NCBI GenBank assembly: GCA_902779315.1
Contig: CACZBC010000014.1
Coordinates: forward strand, 1 to 45,300
Source: an uncultured Bacteroidales bacterium
GTDB taxonomy: Bacteria; Bacteroidota; Bacteroidia; Bacteroidales; Bacteroidaceae
DNA: 45,300 nt
Reading direction: 5' to 3'
The notes beneath the pieces were generated by a model. That model saw nothing but the letters and a program-made list of their open reading frames with translations. It was not told where the DNA came from and did not search any database. Made by a program: the position numbers and the translations under genes. Within the stretch, counting starts at the first letter, position 1. Every line of letters starts with the position of its first letter. Below are positions 8,718 to 16,224 of this stretch, piece by piece.

Positions 8718-8721
8718 ATCG

Positions 8722-9843
8722 TTATGATTTAGAATTAAATTTTCCGGTTAACCACTTTCGCAAAGGCTCGTCGTAGAAGAGCATGCAAAGTGTCGCTATA
8801 AGCAAGGAAGCCACAAGCGCGATGACAGCAGCCAGCCAAGGATGGGAATGACCGATGTATGTGTATCCGCTCTTTTGTACCCATGCGATATAAAGATAAA
8901 TGAACGGGAAATGGATGGCATAAAGAGGGTAGGAGAGTCTGCCCAGGAAGGAAACAACCTTCTGCCTCCAACCAGACACCATACCGCGAGCCCCAAACCA
9001 AACAATCGTCGGGAACAGGGACAAAATGCAGACAAGTTGGTATATCGTTTCCATGTCCTTACTGCCTAAAAACGGGAATCCTAATAAAACGATTAACGCA
9101 AGACTACACAAGAGAAACATGTGTCCCTTTATAGGCTTGGGCTGACGCTCACGAAAGACTCTTGCCATCAACAGTCCCATCGGATAGGCATAGAGCATCC
9201 TAAGGGCTCCACCCAGGAAATTCCTCGGTTCGGACGACCATCCGTAAGCAATGCCGCCATCCTCCGCCAAAAGTGCAAAACCAGCAATCGAGATAATGCT
9301 GCAAGCCACCCAAACCCGAAGCCACTTTGTAGAAAGCTTGTGCAACAACAACACATATAACAAACTGCCGATGTACTCGAAGAAAAGCGACCAATGCGGA
9401 CCATTGAGCGGAAAGGCTTCAGTATTGCCGCGAACTTCCATACTGGCTGGCGATGGAATAAGGAACAGCCCCAGCAAGGTTGCATACATCAAAGCTTGAG
9501 TGGCGACCTGAGTACCGTCCCACTTCGTAAAGCCCTGAACAGCGAAGGCAATTGCTCCTATCAGGACACCCATCACAACCATAGGATGCAATCGGATGAG
9601 TCGTCGCTTGATGAAACCGCCAGTTGTCAGCGTACCCTCGAGAGCTTTGTCATACGCATAGCCCATCACAAATCCGGAGAGGATGAAGAAGAAGTCCACA
9701 CCAAGGAAGCTGTGATAGAACTCATTGACAACAGTAGGCCAAACAATGAAACTCTTTGCATCATTGAAGACGTGGTAAAACAGAATCATCATGGCTGCCA
9801 CTCCTCGCAACCCATCCAGGATGTCGTATCTTGGTCTATTCAT
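8722..9843 (-). CDS. Acyltransferase 3 family membrane protein (OafA/YrhL-like)
   Basis: A 373-residue integral membrane protein with about 10 hydrophobic helices. The N-terminus has the family hallmark R..ILDGLRGVAAMMILFYHV, whose Arg and the His of YHV are the conserved residues, followed by FLGVDFFFILSGFVMGYAY. Such proteins transfer acyl groups, usually acetyl, across the inner membrane to sugars of surface or secreted polysaccharides. Its ATG overlaps the end of the preceding 1413-residue gene by 8 nt and its stop lies 4 nt before the esterase start, so the three genes are very likely one translationally coupled unit. An O-acetyl transferase next to an O-acetyl esterase is notable. Substrate unknown. 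Confidence 0.9.
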   Translation of the reverse strand: MNRPRYDILDGLRGVAAMMILFYHVFNDAKSFIVWPTVVNEFYHSFLGVDFFFILSGFVMGYAYDKALEGTLTTGGFIKRRLIRLHPMVVMGVLIGAIAFAVQGFTKWDGTQVATQALMYATLLGLFLIPSPASMEVRGNTEAFPLNGPHWSLFFEYIGSLLYVLLLHKLSTKWLRVWVACSIISIAGFALLAEDGGIAYGWSSEPRNFLGGALRMLYAYPMGLLMARVFRERQPKPIKGHMFLLCSLALIVLLGFPFLGSKDMETIYQLVCILSLFPTIVWFGARGMVSGWRQKVVSFLGRLSYPLYAIHFPFIYLYIAWVQKSGYTYIGHSHPWLAAVIALVASLLIATLCMLFYDEPLRKWLTGKFNSKS

Positions 9844-12800
9844 AAACTATTTTCTTTCCATTGATAATATAGATGCCTTTTTGCAATTTACCCGTTACCA
9901 TTCTACCGCTGAGGTCATAAATCCGATTGTTGCTCCTTGATTCCCGACTCTCTATGACCTGAATACCATCGGGGTTTTCTTTCTCGCCAAGCATTTGCTC
10001 GCGGAAGTTGTCTATAGCTTCATCGCTCAAGCCAAATTCCGTAGTCAGGTAAGTACGGAACTTCTGCTCCAGAGTCTCTCCATCCAATGCCTCAATCATA
10101 GCGAACATAGCATCAAGTTGACCTTTGCTGCAAGGCGTATTGAAGTACGAGAAGTTGGTCAACTCGTAGTCCTTGTAGATGTCGCTCTTGCTCATTCCCA
10201 GCACACCTTCGAGCAGGAAGGCCAGGGTGCCAGTTCGGTCTCTGCCGATAGCACAATGGAAATATACGGGCTTGTTATTCTTCACACATGTCAATACGAA
10301 CTGCAATGCTGTCTTATACGTACTCTTAGAGTTGGTCAGACCTTCCATATGGCTGGCTGTCTGTCCAAGAGGTGTGCGCTTGTAGGTAATATCATTACCA
10401 AGAACTGACTTCGTGATATTCTTTGCCTCACTGTCGCTTCGCAAATCCAACTCGGCTTTTATGCCTGCTTGACGAAGTGCCTCGATGGCTTCAGACTCCA
10501 GGTTGTGGCCGCCATTCCATTCGGCTCCTCGGAATATCTTGCCGTACTTTACCACTTTGCCACTTTCTGTAGTCCAACCACCTAGGTCACGCACATTTGC
10601 AGTACCCTCAGCCTTGAGGTGGCGCATCTGGCCAGATGTGATGAACGAGAAGTTGGCAAGTTCTGATGTGCCTTCTCCGTTTTCCGCTGTCACTTTGCAG
10701 TAATATTTGCGACCTGGGATAAGGTTGTATATCTCGTATGAAGCGGATTCTGTGGGCACACTTTGAGTCACTGCATTGGCAAAGTCAGAACTTTCGCTCC
10801 AGGTTATATACTGTGCTTCTGCAGTGCTGTCTTGTGTCCAGAAGACCTCTACAGGCAAGGGCCAGTCGCGGCGAGTTGGGGGTCCGACATTGTAGACACT
10901 TACCTTGCTGACATCGCTCTCAGTGTACTCAAAGTCATGAACAAAGCCACGAACTCTCTCATTCTCCAGGTTGTAGTCCATGCTGAACATGCCCGCCGTT
11001 GCTGGATGCATATGCCACATCTGACGACGTTCGAAGCTGCCTCCAGACGGATAGTTGTACACTCTGACTCGAGTGCCTGTATAAGCATAAGGGAATGTAG
11101 CTGTTCCCTGTATCTTGAAGTGGCCGCCACCAACCCAAGTTATCATCTGTTCGTAAGTTGCATCCTCAGTAAGCGATATAGGCTTAGCGTTAACGTTACC
11201 GCCTATCACTGTTCCCACATACATTCCATTGTCGACACATTGCATCAACCAATTGCCATTCCTACGAATCAGCTTGAAGTAGGGAGGAGTCTCTAACTCT
11301 TCCAGAGCCACAGCCTTCAGTCCGTCTCTGTTTGCGTTGGCAGCATCTCCCCTCAGAACAAAGCCGGGGAAGGCCACATTCTCCAAGTAATAGTAGCCTT
11401 CATGAAGTGGATAAGAGTAGAGGCTTTCGTGGGCAATCATGATGCCATTGATGGCATTGTTGAGTTGTTCTAATGAAGCGCTCTCATCCAACGCTTGTGC
11501 CTCAGTAATCGCATCGCTGAATGCCTGGGCAGAACTTACGGAATAACAGCCAGGATCAGTACCTACAGCATCTCCTGTAGGAAGTTTCGCACCATATTCA
11601 TTAAGTACATTCTGCAAATCGGCAAAGTTGTACTCTTTCCAAAGATCACCTATAATGTCGTAAGTACTCCATACTGCATCTGCCAAGAATGCATTGTACA
11701 TTGTCGGCCGGACATGGACGTTTGCCCCGGTAAAGTCGAAGGTATAGCTGCGGAGCTTGGGCACAGCGTCGCAGTTCATATAGACTTCGTACTTCTTTCC
11801 GCCATAGATGCAGAGTTTGTCGCCCCAAGTATTGGCTGCGATGTTCTCTCCGAATGTGATTTTCCCCAGTACCTTATTATATCCAAGGGCTTCATAGTCC
11901 ATCAACGTAACTGAGTTGGGCACAACAATTTCCGTGAGTTGGGTTTGATAGATGGCTTTGTAACCAAGCTTTGTTATGCCCTCAGGCAGGTTGAGAGCCG
12001 TGATATTGGCAAAATGGAAGGCATAGTCTCCGATGGCAGTCACATTGTATGTCTTGCCTTTTATCGTTACTGTTGCCGGAATTGTAATTTCTCCGCTATA
12101 AGTGCAGGGGTTGCTTTGTGAGGGTTGTTCTGCATTGGGATAGGTCACAGACACAGTGTTGTGACCTGTTATTTCGTATTTGATGCCGTTTACCACCAGT
12201 TCGTCTTCAGCAATTGTCCCTTCTCTGTCCTGAGGAATGGGGTATTCTGTGCCTTGAGCCCAGTTGTTGGCATCGAGTTTCTCAGGTAATGTGCCATCCG
12301 TGAGTTGAGCTGAAGTCACCTCGACGACAGCAGGAATCTTTGTGGATGCAGTGGAGCTACCTGTTATGGGAAGACCTTGAAGTATGTAATTATTGCTGAA
12401 GACTGAGGCATCAGAGGTACTGCTTCCCACCAAAGCACCACTTCTGGTTGCACCACTTGAGTTGCTTAAGCTGCCGATGCTCAAGTTGTTAGCGATGCTT
12501 ACACCACTTCTGGCGCTACTGCTATAACCTACGATTCCACCCATATAAGCACTGTTGCTGCTGGTTCCAGTAGAGGAGAGCGAACCAGCGAATAGGCAGT
12601 TGCTTACAGTTGTATTGTTTGCATCTGGCCAACCCAGAATGCCTGCCACTTGCAGATTTGTGGCGACACCCTTTATTGTACCATCATAGACACATCGGTT
12701 TATAGTGCTTCCTTCAGCTCTGACAACTACGCCAGCCATTCGAAGCGAAACTCTGGCAGTAGAAGCATTGGTGATGTCGACTGAACACCAAACATCCTGT

Positions 12801-14077
12801 ATCTTGTGAGCACCATTGGATGAAGCGACTACGCCAGAAGCGAAATGGTCAACAGTAGTACCCGAAGCTGTCACAGAACCCATGATTTTGAAGTTGTGGA
12901 CATCCTTCGTTCCGCTGTGATAGCCGATGAAAGCTGCGTATTGAGTGGAGGCATCAGCCACAACCTTGAAGTTCCTGATGGTATAGTTCTGGCCGTCAAA
13001 CTCGCCACTATGCTTGCTGGCATTGTTTCCCATAGGTGTCCAAGAACGGTTCTCGAGGTCGATGTCGGCTGTGAGTCGGGCATTTACAGAGGGATTTCCG
13101 TTGTTTACCATACGAGCAAGCCAGAAAAGTTTGCCTCCATTGTCTATCTCGTAATAGCCTTCATCGTCTTTCTTGGCTGGCTCGAATGGTGCTGAAGCAC
13201 AAGTGCAGAAGCCATTTACGTATTCATGTTCATGCGAGCTGGGAGTGGCTATGACAATGTTGGGAACAGTTCTGACAGAGCCTCCACTAGGTGTGTTGAC
13301 GACTCCAGTTCCAGTCACCCAAAGCGTAGAAGAGCCTCCACCATCCAGATTGATGGCATCCGTCATTCCCAAGTCCTCTGCAAGACGCAGCAGGTTCGCC
13401 AACGAGAAACCAGTCGCGCCATCCATTCGACCTTCCGTAATTACCATATATACAGTGCCGTCAGCACATTTTCCAAGCATTGTGCGAGGATGCGGACCAT
13501 AGAAACCTTCGCCTCCGATATTGACATTCTGGCTTATACCATTTCTTCTGATTATCGGTCCGGAAACTATGTAGCTGTCGTACTTCGCTCCCCAAGCTGC
13601 ATGATCGGCAGCCGTATTCGAATTGCTGTAAGGCTCTATCGTGAAGCCTCCATCCTTGAAGCCCAAAACGCCATTGCATCTGGCATATTCTTCCGGAGCA
13701 GTAGTTGCAATCTCTGTGCCGTCAACCCAAAGCGCAGTAGTCGAGGTGAGGTTCGACATGTTGAAATAACTGCCGTTGATTGCAGCTGTAGCTCCTGCTT
13801 CCACAGCTAGTCCGTTTGTTCCCAAAGTAGAGTGCTCCTTGACATAGAGGGTGGTGTTCATCGTCGATTGGGCATATTTGGCAATCGAAACCCTTTGCGG
13901 AGAGCCGTAGAGGTCAGTAAAGCTCGCTTTGCCGTAAATGACACCATCGCGGCTTTGCCAGCCCCAATCGGCATTGGCAAGTATCGCAGTATAATCTGTT
14001 TGGCCCAGGACTGTCGCCGATATGGCGAAGAGAACAAACAGAAAAGACAATCTGAATTTGAGAACAGTTGATTTCAT
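9836..14077 (-). CDS. Secreted chimera: phosphodiester glycosidase, GLUG-like, LRR, FN3 and tyrosine-phosphatase-like domains
   Basis: A 1413-residue secreted protein with a signal peptide (about 1-25). Domains in order: phosphodiester glycosidase (NAGPA/DUF2233-like, about 30-280, with AAINGSYFN at 98-106, PHPRTMLG at 195-202 and AINLDGGGSSTLWV at 241-254); a GLUG-like repeat region (about 305-570, e.g. GGIVGYSSS); a BspA-like leucine-rich repeat segment (about 640-790, ITIPATV, AIGDYAF, IVVPNSV); a helical FIVAR-like stretch (about 810-885); an unassigned beta-rich domain (about 890-1025); fibronectin type III (about 1055-1150); and a tyrosine/serine-phosphatase-like domain (about 1150-1365) with NVRDLGGW, ELDLRSD and the P-loop HCAIGRDRT (Cys1275, Arg1281). 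The C-terminus (1384-1413) is a YDLSGR...KGIYIINGKK tail resembling a type IX sorting tail. All catalytic motifs look intact. I infer stepwise removal of a phosphodiester-linked sugar and then the phosphate from a glycan. First gene of a three-gene operon with a strong promoter. Confidence 0.82.
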   Translation of the reverse strand: MKSTVLKFRLSFLFVLFAISATVLGQTDYTAILANADWGWQSRDGVIYGKASFTDLYGSPQRVSIAKYAQSTMNTTLYVKEHSTLGTNGLAVEAGATAAINGSYFNMSNLTSTTALWVDGTEIATTAPEEYARCNGVLGFKDGGFTIEPYSNSNTAADHAAWGAKYDSYIVSGPIIRRNGISQNVNIGGEGFYGPHPRTMLGKCADGTVYMVITEGRMDGATGFSLANLLRLAEDLGMTDAINLDGGGSSTLWVTGTGVVNTPSGGSVRTVPNIVIATPSSHEHEYVNGFCTCASAPFEPAKKDDEGYYEIDNGGKLFWLARMVNNGNPSVNARLTADIDLENRSWTPMGNNASKHSGEFDGQNYTIRNFKVVADASTQYAAFIGYHSGTKDVHNFKIMGSVTASGTTVDHFASGVVASSNGAHKIQDVWCSVDITNASTARVSLRMAGVVVRAEGSTINRCVYDGTIKGVATNLQVAGILGWPDANNTTVSNCLFAGSLSSTGTSSNSAYMGGIVGYSSSARSGVSIANNLSIGSLSNSSGATRSGALVGSSTSDASVFSNNYILQGLPITGSSTASTKIPAVVEVTSAQLTDGTLPEKLDANNWAQGTEYPIPQDREGTIAEDELVVNGIKYEITGHNTVSVTYPNAEQPSQSNPCTYSGEITIPATVTIKGKTYNVTAIGDYAFHFANITALNLPEGITKLGYKAIYQTQLTEIVVPNSVTLMDYEALGYNKVLGKITFGENIAANTWGDKLCIYGGKKYEVYMNCDAVPKLRSYTFDFTGANVHVRPTMYNAFLADAVWSTYDIIGDLWKEYNFADLQNVLNEYGAKLPTGDAVGTDPGCYSVSSAQAFSDAITEAQALDESASLEQLNNAINGIMIAHESLYSYPLHEGYYYLENVAFPGFVLRGDAANANRDGLKAVALEELETPPYFKLIRRNGNWLMQCVDNGMYVGTVIGGNVNAKPISLTEDATYEQMITWVGGGHFKIQGTATFPYAYTGTRVRVYNYPSGGSFERRQMWHMHPATAGMFSMDYNLENERVRGFVHDFEYTESDVSKVSVYNVGPPTRRDWPLPVEVFWTQDSTAEAQYITWSESSDFANAVTQSVPTESASYEIYNLIPGRKYYCKVTAENGEGTSELANFSFITSGQMRHLKAEGTANVRDLGGWTTESGKVVKYGKIFRGAEWNGGHNLESEAIEALRQAGIKAELDLRSDSEAKNITKSVLGNDITYKRTPLGQTASHMEGLTNSKSTYKTALQFVLTCVKNNKPVYFHCAIGRDRTGTLAFLLEGVLGMSKSDIYKDYELTNFSYFNTPCSKGQLDAMFAMIEALDGETLEQKFRTYLTTEFGLSDEAIDNFREQMLGEKENPDGIQVIESRESRSNNRIYDLSGRMVTGKLQKGIYIINGKKIVYE

Positions 14078-14105
14078 GATAATAGTTGTTTTGTTTTATT
14101 TCCCG

Positions 14106-14136
14106 CAAAATTACGATTTTTAATCCACAATTCAAA
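14106..14136 (-). promoter_or_regulatory. Promoter of the chimera-acyltransferase-esterase operon
   Basis: On the minus strand TTTG (14136-14133) is followed after exactly 19 nt by TAATTTTG (14113-14106), a near-perfect Bacteroidetes -33/-7 pair. It lies 29 nt before the ATG at 14077. Confidence 0.8.
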
Positions 14137-14235
14137 AAAATAAAAGATTTTTTTGGAAAGGGGTCTGTATTTTGCGCGACATTATATGATTACAAAGTTC
14201 CCCAGTCACGCTTTCAAACATCACCAAGGTAAAAG

Positions 14236-14326
14236 TCAAACGACTAGTGTGACGATTGCGATTTACTAGTGTGAAGTTTGCGATTTACTAGTGTGACGTT
14301 TGCGATTTACTAGTGTGACGTTTGGG
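14236..14326. repeat. 22-bp tandem array 2 (four units)
   Basis: ACTAGT begins at 14243, 14265, 14287 and 14309, exactly 22 bp apart. The units are the reverse complement of array 1 units: ACTAGTGTGA, then CGTTTGCG, then ATTT on +. The array abuts the stop of the gate-domain gene (TTA at 14328) and lies upstream of the chimera operon promoter. Positions 14276-14323 are a 48-bp perfect inverted copy of 6510-6557. Confidence 0.92.
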
Positions 14327-14327
14327 T

Positions 14328-15230
14328 TTATACAATGGCTCGTTTCAAAAGCTTGCGTCCCCAAACAAGAACGAAGGCAAAGAGTAGGCGAGTTGACAGA
14401 ATCCAAAGCGCTGATACTCCGGCAGTTGCAAAGACTAAAGTGTCCTCCAACATCGAGTGGTTCATGATTAGATGGTAGTTCACCTCATCCGCTTCTTGAC
14501 GCGTTATTTTGCCTTCTTCTTCCAGTTGAAGCATTACAGCCGAACCGTAACTGATGCCCAAAACATTCCCAACAAGCCACAAATAAGCGGCATTTCTAGG
14601 CAAACCGAAGAACTGCATCAAAGGCTCGAGAGGCTTCGTCAACTTCTGCATCAATCCGAATTTCTCCATGAATCTTTGTATAAACATCAAGGCATAAATG
14701 ATGGCAAAGATCATGATTATCAACTTCATAGAAGAAATCAGCCAACCCTTCAACACCTCTATCAACGAGGCTTCTGCAGATGAAAGGGGTAGGGCAGAGA
14801 AGGGATTGGAAAGTTCAGGCAAGACGAGATTCAGATAGACGGCTGCCAATAAGGCTCCAAAAATCCGCAGAAACCCCATTCGGAAAGGCTTTGAGCCAAC
14901 TTTCTTGTTGACTGTGCACTCAAGGGGTAAAGCATGGCAAATGAGTACCATGATAGCTATGATAGTAGCTTGTCGCAGCGTTAGTTCCATACTCAGCATA
15001 ACTGCCAAAGCGGCATAAGTTGTCGAAGTTGCTCCAGTCAGGAAAGCTATCGAAGATGCTCCAGGTAAACCGATGTGACAAAACAAAGGATTGAGCCATC
15101 CAGCACACCATTCAATCAAACCAAAATATTGAGCCAGACAAACTGCAAAAGATATGGGAATCATTATCTTAAGCAGCCACAAAGTCGTCTTGACTGTTGG
15201 CTTCAGACTATCCTTGAGTATCTTGAGCAT
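14328..15230 (-). CDS. Nucleoside recognition (Gate) domain membrane protein
   Basis: A 300-residue integral membrane protein with about eight hydrophobic segments arranged as two related halves. Each half resembles the Gate/nucleoside-recognition domain found in concentrative nucleoside transporters and spore-maturation proteins (first half LPGASSIAFLTGATSTTYAALAV at about 54-76; second half LPRNAAYLWLVGNVLGISYGSAVML, about 210-234). Bacteroidetes homologues are annotated only by this domain, and the transported substrate, if any, is unknown. It lies 128 bp downstream of trmN6 on the same strand. That gap holds a run of seven C (15321-15327, + strand) but no clear promoter, so cotranscription is possible. 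Array 2 forms its 3' end. Confidence 0.8.
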   Translation of the reverse strand: MLKILKDSLKPTVKTTLWLLKIMIPISFAVCLAQYFGLIEWCAGWLNPLFCHIGLPGASSIAFLTGATSTTYAALAVMLSMELTLRQATIIAIMVLICHALPLECTVNKKVGSKPFRMGFLRIFGALLAAVYLNLVLPELSNPFSALPLSSAEASLIEVLKGWLISSMKLIIMIFAIIYALMFIQRFMEKFGLMQKLTKPLEPLMQFFGLPRNAAYLWLVGNVLGISYGSAVMLQLEEEGKITRQEADEVNYHLIMNHSMLEDTLVFATAGVSALWILSTRLLFAFVLVWGRKLLKRAIV

Positions 15231-15358
15231 TTCCTAGCGTTTCCTTTCTTTTTATTATTCATTCAATCGAGTAGGAAAATAGCCCTTAAATCCATACAAC
15301 TAATGGCTTTCCCACATTCACCCCCCCTTCTTACTAAACATAATTGCCATTATAGTTG

Positions 15359-16057
15359 TTAAAGGTAAAAGTCTTTGGTCAGTTCTTGATATTGCACACT
15401 TCTGCTTCCGTCCTTATCCATCAAACAAAGCACTTGTTCATCACATTTCATATTTTGTCGCGAAAAAGCGAGCAAAGTTCTTCGAGGCGGCTTTTGTGCA
15501 GTTGTGTGGACTTGGCAACGACGGACAAGATGCAAACCATTCTCCAGACAAAGTCCTACAATCTCTTGAACAAGACCGCTTGGAACCACAAGCGAAAAGA
15601 CGCCATCCTCAGCAAGCAATTCTGCGACTTTCTTGATGAGCAAAGGAAAAGGCAGGTTCTTGTTATTGCGAGCCAAAGCGCGACTTTTATCGTCAGGCAA
15701 AGTGTCTTCCGTAAAGAATGGCGGATTGCAGAGAATTGCATCAAAAAGTTCTTCCGTTTCAAACGTCAGAACATCCTGTAGAATGCACTCTATTCGGCTA
15801 CAGAAAGGACTTTCGGCAATGTTCTCTTGTGCCTGAAGAACTGCTTCCTCATCAATATCTATGCCCCAAACCTTGGCTTCAGGATTTCTTTGAGCAGCCA
15901 TCAAAGCAATCAAGCCTGTTCCAGTTCCGATATCCAGGATTCTGCGCCCCTCAACACACCCCCAAGCACCAAGCAAAACACCATCAGTACCAACTTTCAT
16001 AGCACATCGGTCATGATGGATGCAAAATTGCTTGAAACGGAAGTAATCGTTACTCAT
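15359..16057 (-). CDS. trmN6: tRNA1(Val) (adenine(37)-N6)-methyltransferase
   Basis: A 232-residue SAM-dependent methyltransferase. It has the family N-terminus FRFKQFCIHHDRCAMKVGTDGVLLGAW, SAM-binding motif I DIGTGTGLIALMAAQR (about 41-56), an acidic motif II GIDID, and the N6-adenine catalytic motif NPPFF (about 109-113). This matches the YfiC/TrmN6 family, which methylates A37 of tRNA1(Val), and the length is normal. It is divergent from lon and followed by the gate-domain gene. Other N6-adenine methyltransferases share NPPF, but the N-terminal signature favours TrmN6. Confidence 0.88.
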   Translation of the reverse strand: MSNDYFRFKQFCIHHDRCAMKVGTDGVLLGAWGCVEGRRILDIGTGTGLIALMAAQRNPEAKVWGIDIDEEAVLQAQENIAESPFCSRIECILQDVLTFETEELFDAILCNPPFFTEDTLPDDKSRALARNNKNLPFPLLIKKVAELLAEDGVFSLVVPSGLVQEIVGLCLENGLHLVRRCQVHTTAQKPPRRTLLAFSRQNMKCDEQVLCLMDKDGSRSVQYQELTKDFYL

Positions 16058-16127
16058 ATTTGGGTTTTGAAGTTGACGAATCGAGATTCAGGACACTTGT
16101 TTTGCGGTTCTTTTGTTCTTTAGGCTG

Positions 16128-16135
16128 CAAATTTA
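16128..16135 (-). promoter_or_regulatory. -7 promoter box of trmN6
   Basis: TAAATTTG on the minus strand, 70 nt before the trmN6 ATG. No clear -33 partner. A 10-bp palindrome ATGCGCGCAT (16150-16159) sits between this box and the lon box and could bind a regulator shared by the divergent pair. Confidence 0.45.
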
Positions 16136-16179
16136 CAATATTTAATTGTATGCGCGCATGAAATATGGCTTTTTTTTTG

Positions 16180-16187
16180 TACTTTTG
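16180..16187 (+). promoter_or_regulatory. -7 promoter box of lon
   Basis: TACTTTTG matches TAnnTTTG and lies 37 nt before the lon ATG (16225), just after a T-tract. No good -33 is visible. No obvious CIRCE-like heat-shock operator is seen. Confidence 0.5.
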
Positions 16188-16224
16188 CCGCGCTTTTGCA
16201 TGAATAAAGATAGAATAATGACCA

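Noticed and set aside
15321-15327. Run of seven C as a phase-variation switch
   Set aside because: It is short, lies in the gap between trmN6 and the gate-domain gene, and is not in a coding frame or a recognisable promoter spacer.
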